Shown here: piece by piece, positions 27,619-35,359 of the stretch
How the letters are laid out: each line of letters opens with the position of its first letter
How positions within the stretch are numbered: the first letter of the stretch is position 1
NCBI GenBank assembly: GCA_001778375.1
Contig: MFGV01000061.1
Span: 1-64,000 of the forward strand
Direction of reading: 5' to 3'
Length of the DNA stretch: 64,000 bases
Origin: Candidatus Firestonebacteria bacterium RIFOXYD2_FULL_39_29
GTDB lineage: Bacteria; Oederibacteriota; D2-FULL-39-29
Position numbers and translations under genes: made by a program
The notes under the pieces: generated by a model
What the model saw: the letters and a program-made list of their open reading frames with translations, nothing else
The model's database searches: none
What the model was told of the DNA's origin: nothing

Positions 27619-27913
27619 TTATTTGATTAACTTACTTTTCACGGTTTTTATAGACGCCACAAATATTGCCGTTAATTCATCTGTCTCCTTGATCAATGTT
27701 TCTATTTCACGGCCATTAGCGCTGTTTGTTTCCTGCAATAGCTCAAGCCAATATCTGGTTTCTATTATTTCCTCTTCTACCGGACGTCCCTGAACGCACA
27801 ACTTGGTTGAAGATTATCTTATTAACTCTGGATTCTCTTAATATCTCGGTAAGCCTTATAATATTAATAGAGAATATTTTAACTCTCTTTAATAGTTCAT
27901 TTTCCTTTCTCAT
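27619..27913 (-). pseudogene. Broken S23 four-helix bundle protein gene
   Basis: The 5' part, from ATG at 27913 (GGGGTG upstream), encodes MRKENELLKRVKIFSI and then KIIFNQVVRSGTS, the N-terminal half of the S23 (23S rRNA intervening sequence) family. After GTS the frame is lost. The C-terminal half continues in another frame (ETRYWLELLQE, LIKETDELTAIFVASIKT). The segment between them, which is conserved in the family, is missing, so an internal deletion with frameshift has broken the gene. It sits inside a pair of 32-bp inverted repeats. Confidence 0.8.
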
Positions 27914-27973
27914 ATTCACCCCTTTAAAATATTAATTTTATTCTTTATTTATCTTTTATAAATATTCCTCCCT

Positions 27974-28005
27974 AAATAGTCATTAGTCACTAGTCAATAG
28001 TACTT
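27974..28005. repeat. 32-bp inverted repeat, right arm
   Basis: Inverted partner of 27483-27514; ends 4 bases from the hydG stop codon region. Related short strings (AGTCAATAGTCAAT) occur at about 27600-27613. Confidence 0.75.
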
Positions 28006-28008
28006 CTC

Positions 28009-29376
28009 TTAGTAGAAAATATCTCTTTTTCCTTTCTTAATTTCCGTCAGTCCTTCTTTCACCCTTGTGAGCAATACCGGGTTTTCTATTTTTTTCGTGT
28101 AATAGTCTATAACCTTGTATCCGTCCTCTTTTAATTTATTTGAGGCAAAATCCTCGAGGTATTCGGCAAAGGTGAGCAAACCGTTTGTGCGGCAAAAAGT
28201 GTGAATTTCTCCGGGCTTTGACAGATACATAAAATCTTCTCCCGTCCGTCCCAGCCTGTAGCAGGCTGTACAGAAAGAAGGTAACAGCTTGTCCGCCAAA
28301 GCATCTTTTATGACCTCTTCAAGGCTTCTCGGGTCGTGAGAGGTAAATTGCACCGAATCTGTCTGATTGCCGTATCCTCCCGTAGAAGTGACAGAAGCCG
28401 CGGAAGTCTGGGAAATGCCTATCTTAAATGCCTTTCTTCTAATCTCGGGAGTTTCCCGTGTTGAAATTATCATGCCGGTATATGGGACGGAAAGTCTGAG
28501 TATGGCGATTATCTTTAAAAAATCATCATCTGAAACAGGATATTCCGGAGAGTATTTTACCGTCGGCGCTTCACAAAGACGGGGTACAGATATAGTATGC
28601 GGTCCGACGCCTCCGACCTTATCCATATGCTCTGCGTGAGCAATAAGACCGAGAACTTCGAACTTCCAGTCATAAAGCCCGAAGAGAACACCAAGCCCCC
28701 GGTCATCAATTCCCGCTTCCAGAGCTCTGTCGTGCGCGGTTAACTGCCTGTCATAATCAGCTTTTGGGCCTTTATGCAGTTTTGCATAAGTAGGCCTGTG
28801 ATATGTTTCCTGAAAAAGCTGGTAAGTCCCGATATTCGCGGCTTTTATTTTTTTGTAATTTTCCACAGTAGTCGCGGCAATATTTACATTGACCCTGCGA
28901 ATGTTACCTTTTTCGGTTTTAACTTTATAAATTTCGTTTATTACATCAACGACATACTCTATGGGATTTTCTTTTTTATCTTCTCCGAATTCCAGCAGAA
29001 CTCTCTTGTGCCCCATATTAATAAGTATCTTTACCTGCTCTCTTACCTGTTCCAGCGTAAGCTTACTTCTCTTTAGACCTTTATTTGTCTGATGAAAATT
29101 ACAATAGGCACAATCATTCATGCAATAATCCGAAACATAAAGAGGTGCAAAGAAAACAAGACGTTCGCCGTAGATCTCTTCTTTTATTTTAGCAGCAGTA
29201 TCAAACATCTCTTTAAGAAGCCGGGGCTCAGTAAGATTAATAAGAACTCCCACCTCTTCAAGGTTCAAACCTTTTCTTTCCTTTGCCTTGTTAATTACAT
29301 TTTGCACTATTTTTATGTCAGGCTCTTTCGTTTTTTCCAAAACCTTAAGTATTCTTACTTCATCAATAATGTTCAT
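28009..29376 (-). CDS. hydG: [FeFe]-hydrogenase maturase HydG (tyrosine lyase)
   Basis: 455 residues. The radical SAM cluster motif is CX3CX2C (C85, C89, C92). The C-terminal auxiliary cluster motif is CX2CX22C in CTACYRLGRTGEDFM...HTFC. The second motif separates HydG from ThiH. HydG cleaves tyrosine to supply CO, CN- and an Fe-Cys synthon for the H-cluster. The client enzymes are the two HydA proteins in this window. Its ATG overlaps the stop of the ThiF-like gene by one base (TAATG). It ends beside the inverted repeat at 27974-28005. Confidence 0.96.
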   Translation of the reverse strand: MNIIDEVRILKVLEKTKEPDIKIVQNVINKAKERKGLNLEEVGVLINLTEPRLLKEMFDTAAKIKEEIYGERLVFFAPLYVSDYCMNDCAYCNFHQTNKGLKRSKLTLEQVREQVKILINMGHKRVLLEFGEDKKENPIEYVVDVINEIYKVKTEKGNIRRVNVNIAATTVENYKKIKAANIGTYQLFQETYHRPTYAKLHKGPKADYDRQLTAHDRALEAGIDDRGLGVLFGLYDWKFEVLGLIAHAEHMDKVGGVGPHTISVPRLCEAPTVKYSPEYPVSDDDFLKIIAILRLSVPYTGMIISTRETPEIRRKAFKIGISQTSAASVTSTGGYGNQTDSVQFTSHDPRSLEEVIKDALADKLLPSFCTACYRLGRTGEDFMYLSKPGEIHTFCRTNGLLTFAEYLEDFASNKLKEDGYKVIDYYTKKIENPVLLTRVKEGLTEIKKGKRDIFY

Positions 29377-30113
29377 TATTTTTCCTTCCCGCAGACTTTG
29401 CAGAGTAAATTTCTTTTTAATATAACCTTACGAAACTCTTGTTTTAATCCGTCCCAAGTTAAAAGTTCGCTGTTCAAATTCCCGCCGGCTCCGGAAAGAT
29501 ATTTTACCGCTTCCATAGCCTGAAGTGAGCCGATAACTCCGGGCGTTGCTCCGAGTACAGGGAATATTCCTTTTACCGGCAAGCCTTCAAATATACAAGC
29601 AAGACAAAAACTTTTTCCCGGTCTGATAAACGCCAGCTGTCCAAAGAAACCGTATATCGCGCCAAACAACAGGGGCTTTTTCTTTTTAACAGCATAGGCG
29701 TTGAGAAGGAACCTTGTTTCAAAATTATCCAAACAGTCAAGGAGAATGTCGGCTTTTTTTACATATTTATCTATGTTCGCACCGGTTATTCTTTCAGTAA
29801 CCGCTTCTATTTTAATATTACTGTTTAAAGCTTCCAAGGTGATCTTGGCAGAGAGTGCTTTGTTTTTTCCTATCCTTTTCATTCCATGTAGTACCTGACG
29901 GTTAAGATTAGAAAGCTCTACCTTATCAGCATCAGCTATTATGATCCGCCCAACTCCTGCTCCGGCAAGATAAAAAGCAGCAGAACTCCCAAGACCGCCC
30001 GCGCCGACCATAAAAACGGTTGATTTTTTAAGCCTTTTTTGCCCTTTTTCCCCAAAAAGCAAAATCTGCCGCTTATATATTTCTTTTTCAGATGATGATA
30101 AAGTTGTTCTCAT
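29376..30113 (-). CDS. ThiF/MoeB/HesA-type E1-like adenylyltransferase
   Basis: 245 residues. The nucleotide-binding start is VGAGGLGSSAAFYLAGAGVG (about 32-51), followed by DADKVELSNLNRQVLH, typical of ThiF/MoeB. Two CxxC pairs (CLAC about 172, CKVC about 238) supply the structural zinc. Such enzymes adenylate the C-terminal Gly of a ubiquitin-like protein (ThiS, MoaD). No such partner is in the window. The one-base overlap with hydG suggests tight co-expression. It may serve thiamine or molybdopterin synthesis, or have a role in H-cluster assembly; the sequence does not decide. The transcript may be leaderless (promoter 30122-30151). Confidence 0.85.
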   Translation of the reverse strand: MRTTLSSSEKEIYKRQILLFGEKGQKRLKKSTVFMVGAGGLGSSAAFYLAGAGVGRIIIADADKVELSNLNRQVLHGMKRIGKNKALSAKITLEALNSNIKIEAVTERITGANIDKYVKKADILLDCLDNFETRFLLNAYAVKKKKPLLFGAIYGFFGQLAFIRPGKSFCLACIFEGLPVKGIFPVLGATPGVIGSLQAMEAVKYLSGAGGNLNSELLTWDGLKQEFRKVILKRNLLCKVCGKEK

Positions 30114-30121
30114 ATTACTAT

Positions 30122-30151
30122 ATTATATCTGCTTATCAAGAGATTTTTCAA
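30122..30151 (-). promoter_or_regulatory. Promoter for the thiF-like gene and hydG
   Basis: Minus-strand TTGAAA (30146-30151), 18-base spacer, TATAAT (30122-30127). Only 8 bases separate the -10 box from the ATG at 30113, so transcription would begin at or near the start codon, giving a leaderless mRNA. Confidence 0.6.
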
Positions 30152-30297
30152 TGATAATAGTCATAAATAAAGAAAGTCTATAAAAGTCCGTCAAAGTCCA
30201 TAACCGTCTATAAAGGTAAAAGAAGGTTTTACGTTGCTAACGTAACTGAAATAATCGGCTATTTTGTCATATATAATATTTTTGAGCTCTGTTTACG

Positions 30298-30306
30298 TGG
30301 TATAAT
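30298..30306 (+). promoter_or_regulatory. Extended -10 promoter for the small hypothetical gene
   Basis: TGGTATAAT (extended -10 form TGnTATAAT) ends 37 bases before the ATG at 30344. No good -35 box is seen at 17 bases, as is usual for this class. Confidence 0.5.
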
Positions 30307-30343
30307 TGTATTGTGGATTTCTGATAGATCAAAGGGGTCGCAA

Positions 30344-30634
30344 ATGAAAGCAATGCCGGTGCAAATAAAAAATGCAGTAAGAAAAGTTCTGATCGCAAAT
30401 ACGGGGTATTATATTACAGCCACTCAAATTTACAATGGCCTGTCAGCTCCGACACGCCGTGGACTTAAGTCTTACGCTGAAAGATGTAAAATGCCGGAAA
30501 AATCCAATGGTACTCTGCATGCAGTAGCGGAAGCCGCCAAATTGGTTGCAGAGGACACAGACGGAACTCACACTAAATCAGGCTGGAAAAACTGCAGACT
30601 TTACTGCATAAAAAAAGTAAAAGCAGAAAGATAA
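30344..30634 (+). CDS. Small hypothetical protein, possible winged-helix fold
   Basis: 96 residues from the ATG at 30344 (AAAGGGG upstream); a longer start at 30311 has no ribosome site. I do not recognise the family. The pattern VRKVLIANTGYYITATQIYNGLS followed by a basic stretch resembles a small winged-helix domain, but this is weak. It faces the radical SAM gene (ends 19 bases apart), so the two are not co-transcribed. Confidence 0.55.
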   Translation: MKAMPVQIKNAVRKVLIANTGYYITATQIYNGLSAPTRRGLKSYAERCKMPEKSNGTLHAVAEAAKLVAEDTDGTHTKSGWKNCRLYCIKKVKAER

Positions 30635-30652
30635 AACGCTGTAACTATTTTA

Positions 30653-31720
30653 CTATTTATAACACTGGCTGTCTTCGGCCAGATAGTCCAGGGATAAACT
30701 GTATGCCAGAGCCGGGCAGCCGCGGCAGTCTAAATATTCACATTCTTTGCACTTTCCCTTCTTAAGTCCGGTCATAATATTATTAAGCACCGTAGATTCA
30801 ATTATCTTTTCAAGCGGTTCCTTTAATATATTGCCGATCTTTAAACCAAACCTGCGGCAAGGATAAACATCAGCGCTCGGCATAATACAGAAGTTATTCT
30901 TTCCTATGTTGCATTCCGCTCCGGAAAGTTCGATCTTTCCGTCCTTTAATATTTCTATCCAAAAAGCTCTCCAATCGTATATATCCGGTTTGCTCTGCTT
31001 TTCTCCAGAAAGATCCAGCATTGTTTCAACAAGTTCTTTCCATTCATTTTTGTTTAAGACCTCTTTTTTTATTTTACGGCCCTCTCCCATAGGAATAAAT
31101 CTTTCTATTATCAAGCCGTCTGCTTTTATTTTCCGGCATAATTTCACAAGCTCCAAAACATCGGACAGGTTTGATTTCATCACGGTAAACATTACCGTGA
31201 CAGGAATACCGTTCTTAATAAGCATTTCAATAGCTTTAACTGCTTTATCAAAAGAACCTTTTCCTCTGATTGAATCATTTACGGAAGGTACAGCTGACTC
31301 AAGAGAAACCTTAATACCCGAGAGTTTTCTCATGGATTTTAATCTGTTGATAGTTTCAAGATCAATAAGCATTCCATTCGTTATAATGATGTATTCCCGT
31401 ACTTCTTTTAATGAATCAAGATAAGCACAAAGCGGGAATAATTCTTTTTTTAGAAAAGGTTCTCCGCCGGTAATATTGTAAACAATATCAATTTCTTTTC
31501 TTGCAGCCGTAGAAGAAACAGAATCTGCAATCTGCTTTAAACTATCTATATCAAGTTCTTTATCCGCCGTGTAAATGTCCTGATAACAATGCTTGCACCT
31601 CAAATTACAAACATTTGTTATATGCCATTGAAAATATAACTCTCCGGATTTATCCTCCTTGAAAGATTGGCGGACAGGCTGCTCAGAGTTTTGACGATAG
31701 GAAGATATTTTATCACTCAT
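30653..31720 (-). CDS. Radical SAM/SPASM-type protein
   Basis: 355 residues. The radical SAM motif is CNLRCKHC (CX3CX2C, about 38-45), with ITGGEPFL (about 92). The C-terminus carries a SPASM-like cluster region: CNIGKNNFCIMPSADVYPC and CKECEYLDCRGCPA. SPASM enzymes modify peptides, carry out anaerobic sulfatase-type chemistry, or act in cofactor synthesis. No precursor peptide is obvious. It lies between hydG-thiF and hypB on the same strand, so a role in hydrogenase or cofactor maturation is possible but unproven. Residues about 9-22 are encoded by a dispersed repeat, and the ATG lies at the edge of another; the true N-terminus may have been replaced. Confidence 0.82.
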   Translation of the reverse strand: MSDKISSYRQNSEQPVRQSFKEDKSGELYFQWHITNVCNLRCKHCYQDIYTADKELDIDSLKQIADSVSSTAARKEIDIVYNITGGEPFLKKELFPLCAYLDSLKEVREYIIITNGMLIDLETINRLKSMRKLSGIKVSLESAVPSVNDSIRGKGSFDKAVKAIEMLIKNGIPVTVMFTVMKSNLSDVLELVKLCRKIKADGLIIERFIPMGEGRKIKKEVLNKNEWKELVETMLDLSGEKQSKPDIYDWRAFWIEILKDGKIELSGAECNIGKNNFCIMPSADVYPCRRFGLKIGNILKEPLEKIIESTVLNNIMTGLKKGKCKECEYLDCRGCPALAYSLSLDYLAEDSQCYK

Positions 31721-31827
31721 GCCAAATTTTCCGCGAGCTCATCCGCCCAAAAGATTGGCGGATCCGCTAAGGGCGAGATCTCGGCAGAAACTCTGACGGA
31801 CAGGCTGCTCCGGGTTTTCTTTGGCAT
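31719..31827. mobile_element. Short ATGCCAAA-ended repeat, copy 2
   Basis: Same termini (ATGCCAAA/TTTGGCAT) as 19501-19575, and the same internal blocks, but about 34 bp longer owing to an extra palindromic insert (ATCCGCC...GGCGGAT). A partial third copy (ATTGGCGGACAGGCTGCTC) lies at about 31668-31686 inside the radical SAM gene. The rest of the gap to hypB has two GC-rich hairpins (31896-31914, 31934-31952) and no gene. Confidence 0.6.
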
Positions 31828-31965
31828 AGCATCATAAAGTCCACTCAATTTTCTATCCTTATACACGGTTTTTTTCGCCTGAGGAGGACACTTACCCGCC
31901 AAGCTTAAGGGCGGTCATCCACGGGTTTACACCGGCGGTTTTCAAAACCGCCCGCACAACAAATC

Positions 31966-32640
31966 TCATTCAATCGTAAATTGTAAATTAATTAATCTTT
32001 CTTCCAGATACGCTGCAAACTTGTCCAGGTCTTTTCCTGCCGTCGCATCAAGGTAAAACACCTTCGCTTTCGGATTTAACCTTGCAATGTCTTTCTTTAC
32101 GCCTTTCACGCTAAAATCGAAATGCCTTAGAAGATCGAACTTGTTCACGACAATCACATCAGCCTTCATGAACATCGGCGGGTACTTGCTGATCTTATCA
32201 TCACCTTCCGTTATCGATGTCATGGAAATACGCAGATGTTCTCCAAGGTCAAATTCCGCGGGGCAAACCAGGTTACCTATATTCTCAATGAAAAGAATAT
32301 TAACTTTTTCTCCAAGCTTCTTATAGGCTTTCCGTATCATCTTCGAAGTGAGATGGCAGGCATTGCCTATCTGGTCCGTATTTAAAAGCGCTACGGGAAT
32401 TTTTAACTTTGCGATTTTCTCCGCATCTTTAGCAGTCGCTACATCACCTTCAATTACACCGAGGGAATACTTCTTTTTTAGAAGTTTTATAATCCCGGAG
32501 ATGAGAGTAGTTTTTCCGGAGCCGGGGGAACCCATGAAATTTATGACAAAGATATTTTGCTTTGTAAAATATTTACGCGCTTTATTAGCCGCCAAATCAT
32601 TTTCTTCAAGGATGTTCGCGGAAAGTTTTATTTTCTTCAA
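31966..32640 (-). CDS. hypB: Hydrogenase nickel-insertion GTPase HypB
   Basis: 224 residues. The P-loop is GSPGSGKTTL (about 36-45). The switch and metal region is IENIGNLVCPAEFDLGEH (about 121-138, metal-binding C and H), and VVNKFDL gives guanine specificity. The histidine-rich N-terminal tail of some HypB proteins is absent. HypB works with HypA to place nickel into the [NiFe] large subunit. It follows hypA after 3 bases, and serves the enzyme encoded at 50374-54331. Confidence 0.95.
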   Translation of the reverse strand: MKKIKLSANILEENDLAANKARKYFTKQNIFVINFMGSPGSGKTTLISGIIKLLKKKYSLGVIEGDVATAKDAEKIAKLKIPVALLNTDQIGNACHLTSKMIRKAYKKLGEKVNILFIENIGNLVCPAEFDLGEHLRISMTSITEGDDKISKYPPMFMKADVIVVNKFDLLRHFDFSVKGVKKDIARLNPKAKVFYLDATAGKDLDKFAAYLEERLINLQFTIE

Positions 32641-32643
32641 TTT

Positions 32644-32994
32644 CTATTCTCCTTCAATACCGCTGATTATCAACTCATTTCCCTCTTTGATCTTCATTTC
32701 TTTTTTACCGCATTTAACACACTTTAACACAATATTTTCCGGGATTTTGACAATAATTTCATTGCCGCAAACCGAACATTTAATCTTTAATTTTATTGCG
32801 CATACCCTTATTTTTACATTTTTAAAAAGCTCTTCCTTACCAAGCATTTTAAATGCATCTGTGAGAAGTTCTGAAACAACATTTCTTAAAATTCCGACTT
32901 TTAATCTGATAACCTTTAACTTTTTTATTCCATTCTTTTTGCATTCTTTTCTTAAAACACCCGCTATCGAGGTTACCAGTGAAAGTTCGTGCAT
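32644..32994 (-). CDS. hypA: Hydrogenase nickel-insertion protein HypA
   Basis: 116 residues. It begins MHELSL (the conserved nickel-binding M-H-E). The zinc site is two CxxC pairs (CSVCGN about 75, CVKCGK about 92). It delivers nickel with HypB. Its start overlaps the stop of the HypC-HydE fusion by one base, so all three are one transcript. Confidence 0.95.
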   Translation of the reverse strand: MHELSLVTSIAGVLRKECKKNGIKKLKVIRLKVGILRNVVSELLTDAFKMLGKEELFKNVKIRVCAIKLKIKCSVCGNEIIVKIPENIVLKCVKCGKKEMKIKEGNELIISGIEGE

Positions 32995-34175
32995 CAGACT
33001 AACCCTATATCCGTAGGCGCTCGTCCTATTGATTCAAGGAGTTTCAGGACTTCCTTTATCCGGTCTTCCACAGTCTGTTCCATCCCTTTTCTCCCGGGAT
33101 ATATCTCGTAGTGATCCCGGTACTTTTCCGGGGTAAGGTTAATCATTAAAGAATTTGCTCCGGACATCAAACCTTTTTTTGCCCCTCCCTTTTTATCAAG
33201 CGTTTCCAGGGCAGTGGTCACCACTATCTTTGACTCCGGGTAAAGAATCCTTGCCCGGGCTATTACAGTGAGTACCTCGTCAAGCGTGGGGATTCTTTCC
33301 TTGGAAAGAGGAGTCCCTTTATGAGGTATAAAAGGACCGAAGGAGAACATTTCCGGATTTATATCACCTGTCAGCCTGATATCATCCATAAGGTCATGCT
33401 CAGTCTGGCCGGGAAGGCCTATCAAAAATCCAGATATTACCAAGTATCCCAGCTCTTTAAGTTTGTTTATCAGCGCAAGTCTGTCTTTGAGTTTCTTACC
33501 TTCCTTCATACTTTCGTAAATTTTCTCATTGGCTGTTTCAAACCTGATAAGTGCTGATTTGGCGCCCGCTTCGTAAAGGTTTTTGTAAACTGACACCGGC
33601 CGATCTCCGATACTTAAAACTATGAGAACACCGCACTTCTCTCTGATTCTTTTAACAAGCAGGAGAAGTTTTTCCTCGGTATACCAGGAATCTTCCCCGG
33701 ATTGAAGCACAAGCGCTTTAAAACCAAGCTTGTTGACTGCATTGTCCGCCTGTTTTACAATCTCCTCGATAGTCATACGATAGCGCTTTACTTCCTTATT
33801 ATTTTTTCTTATCCCGCAATACATACAATCGCAGGTGCAGTAATTGGAAAATTCTATTATACCGTGCACGCAGCAGGAATTATCCTGATGTTTTTGCCTG
33901 GTGGCGTTAGCAATCTGGTAGAGCGTTTTTGGTTCCCGGGCAAGACGGAGATCCTTTTCTTTCAGCTTAAGAAATACTTCTTTCCAATTCTGAAGCAAAA
34001 TTTCCGCCTCTTTCACCTCCACGGTGGAAACAATAAATCCCCCCTGAGCATAAACATACTGTCCGGGCGTAAGCTCATAGAACTCATTCTTGGCTTTCCT
34101 GATCTCGCCAAAGTATTCGACGGTGACCATTTTACCGTCTATTTTTAAAACCTTACCGGGTATGGAGTAACACAT
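32994..34175 (-). CDS. HypC-HydE fusion: [NiFe] chaperone joined to [FeFe] radical SAM maturase
   Basis: About 393 residues from the ATG at 34175 (MCYSIPGK, with GAGG 6 bases upstream). The longer frame from 34208 would bury the essential Cys2. Residues 1 to about 60 are HypC: Cys2 in MCYSIPGKVL, a beta-barrel, and GQYVYAQGGF followed by an acidic helix. The conserved HypC histidine (VLVHVGF in E. coli) appears as Gln44. Residues about 62-393 are HydE: IIEFSNYC, then CX3CX2C (C113, C117, C120) followed by GIRKNNKEVKRYRMT, VLQSGED and GFLIGLPGQTEHD. HypC carries the Fe(CN)2CO unit for [NiFe] enzymes; HydE makes a precursor of the [FeFe] H-cluster. No separate hypC or hydE is in the window. Followed by hypA and hypB. 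Confidence 0.92.
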   Translation of the reverse strand: MCYSIPGKVLKIDGKMVTVEYFGEIRKAKNEFYELTPGQYVYAQGGFIVSTVEVKEAEILLQNWKEVFLKLKEKDLRLAREPKTLYQIANATRQKHQDNSCCVHGIIEFSNYCTCDCMYCGIRKNNKEVKRYRMTIEEIVKQADNAVNKLGFKALVLQSGEDSWYTEEKLLLLVKRIREKCGVLIVLSIGDRPVSVYKNLYEAGAKSALIRFETANEKIYESMKEGKKLKDRLALINKLKELGYLVISGFLIGLPGQTEHDLMDDIRLTGDINPEMFSFGPFIPHKGTPLSKERIPTLDEVLTVIARARILYPESKIVVTTALETLDKKGGAKKGLMSGANSLMINLTPEKYRDHYEIYPGRKGMEQTVEDRIKEVLKLLESIGRAPTDIGLV

Positions 34176-34249
34176 GTCAACCTCGACTAAAACATAGTTT
34201 TGCAGCAACTAAATATGTTTACAGTAAAACCAAAGGATATTATTTTTTA

Positions 34250-34262
34250 TACTGAAACAGTA
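34250..34262. promoter_or_regulatory. Palindrome upstream of the HypC-HydE gene
   Basis: TACTGAAACAGTA is a perfect odd-centred palindrome 75 bases before the start. A related GTTTACAGTAAAAC lies at 34217-34230. They could be operator sites for an unknown regulator. No clear promoter boxes at consensus spacing were found in this gap. Confidence 0.3.
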
Positions 34263-34311
34263 CTTTGTAAATCTCGAAAATAAATCTTTATCTTTTTAAT
34301 TAAACATCCCC

Positions 34312-34354
34312 GTAAAAAGAAAACGCACGAATCGGAAGAGTTACCGGCCCGTGC
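34312..34354 (-). terminator. Intrinsic terminator after the first response-regulator gene
   Basis: On the minus strand GCACGGGCCGG pairs with CCGATTCGTGC (arms about 34344-34354 and 34325-34335, one mismatch, two G-T pairs), followed by GTTTTCTTTTT. It separates the response regulators from the HypC-HydE/hypA/hypB unit. Confidence 0.7.
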
Positions 34355-34366
34355 GCAAAAGTAAAC

Positions 34367-34753
34367 TTACTTTATTATTTTACCGATTTCAGCAAGTAAT
34401 TGTTCCGGTTTTACAGGCTTTTCAAGCACTGCTTTTACCGGAAGCCATTCTTTATCCGCTTCAAAGCCGAATGGAAGATTCATCTCTTTTCTTATTCCGG
34501 TGATCATTATTATAGGTATCTTGCTTAGTTTTTCATCTTTTGACAATTTTCTGCTGAATTCAAAACCTTCATCTCTTTTTGTCATCATGACATCAAGAAG
34601 AAGGAGGTCAGGGACATTTTTGCTTATTGCTTTTAGGCCTTCTTCACTGTTTGCTGCTGTGTTTACCGTAAAACCCTTTGATTCCAAAAGGTTCTTGGTT
34701 GCATCAACAAAATCCGGATCATCATCTATAATCATTATAAAACTTTTCGCCAT
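34367..34753 (-). CDS. Single-domain response regulator (receiver only)
   Basis: 128 residues, one receiver domain: acidic pocket DDD (about 10-12), phospho-acceptor Asp in LLLLDVMM (about 54), T in MITGIR (about 84), and K in VLEKPVKPE (about 112). It has no DNA-binding or enzymatic output. A hairpin (34777-34796) lies in its leader. It belongs to the same block as the sensor kinase at 40889-42748, a plausible phosphodonor. About 40% similar by eye to its neighbour at 34961. Confidence 0.88.
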   Translation of the reverse strand: MAKSFIMIIDDDPDFVDATKNLLESKGFTVNTAANSEEGLKAISKNVPDLLLLDVMMTKRDEGFEFSRKLSKDEKLSKIPIIMITGIRKEMNLPFGFEADKEWLPVKAVLEKPVKPEQLLAEIGKIIK

Positions 34754-34960
34754 ACTTCCTCCTTTTAAAACTTATCAAAAGCCCCGGAAAAAAGGGCTTA
34801 TTATTTTTATTATTTCACATTAATTATACCATAAATACCGGAATATTTGACCTAAATTTTCTTTTCAGGAACTGAAACAACATCCTATAAATCCTTATTT
34901 TAACTTGCAAAACATCCGGTTGACTAAAAGTTTTCATCCGGTTTCTATTATTAAACTGAC

Positions 34961-35341
34961 CTATAGTTTTTGTATCACGCCAAGTAAAATTGACGGCTTT
35001 ACGGGTTTATCCAGCACATATTTTACATTTTCCCACTTTTTGACAATTTCATCTTCCTTGTCGGTAAGTCCGGTTCTTTTAAAATAAGCTGTCAGAAAAA
35101 TTACAGGAATTTTTTTCAGGCTTTCATCTAAATTCATTTTTTCGGCTATTTCAAAACCGCTGGTTTCCTTAGTCATTAAAACATCCAGCAGCACCAGATC
35201 CGGTTTTGAGTTTCTAATATGCTCTATCGCATTCTCATCTTTGTTTTCAACTTCAACATTATAGCTTGCCGCTTCAAGAAAATTCTCTACCGCTTCGGTA
35301 AAATCAAAATCATCATCTACAAGTAGAATATTTTTAATCAC
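34961..35341 (-). CDS. Single-domain response regulator (receiver only)
   Basis: 126 residues. Acidic pocket DDD at about 9-11, phospho-acceptor Asp in LVLLDVLM (about 52), T in FLTAYF (about 83), K in LDKPVKPS. No output domain. It starts 19 bases after the NuoE-like hydrogenase subunit gene, so it probably belongs to the rex-kinase-hydrogenase transcript. Both receivers share an insert after the phosphorylation site (TKRDEGFEF here TKETSGFEI). Confidence 0.88.
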   Translation of the reverse strand: MIKNILLVDDDFDFTEAVENFLEAASYNVEVENKDENAIEHIRNSKPDLVLLDVLMTKETSGFEIAEKMNLDESLKKIPVIFLTAYFKRTGLTDKEDEIVKKWENVKYVLDKPVKPSILLGVIQKL

Positions 35342-35359
35342 TTGCCGGCTCCCTGAAAA

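Noticed and set aside
28009-29376. Reading this gene as thiH, because it follows a thiF-like gene
   Set aside because: The C-terminal CX2CX22C cluster motif and CTACYRLGRTGEDFM are specific to HydG.
30344-31720. A RiPP system with the 96-residue protein as precursor of the radical SAM enzyme
   Set aside because: The small gene is convergent, not co-transcribed, and lacks a leader/core pattern.
31717-31902. 61-residue minus-strand open frame between hypB and the radical SAM gene
   Set aside because: It is made almost entirely of the ATGCCAAA-ended dispersed repeat and a GC-rich hairpin; no conserved protein pattern.
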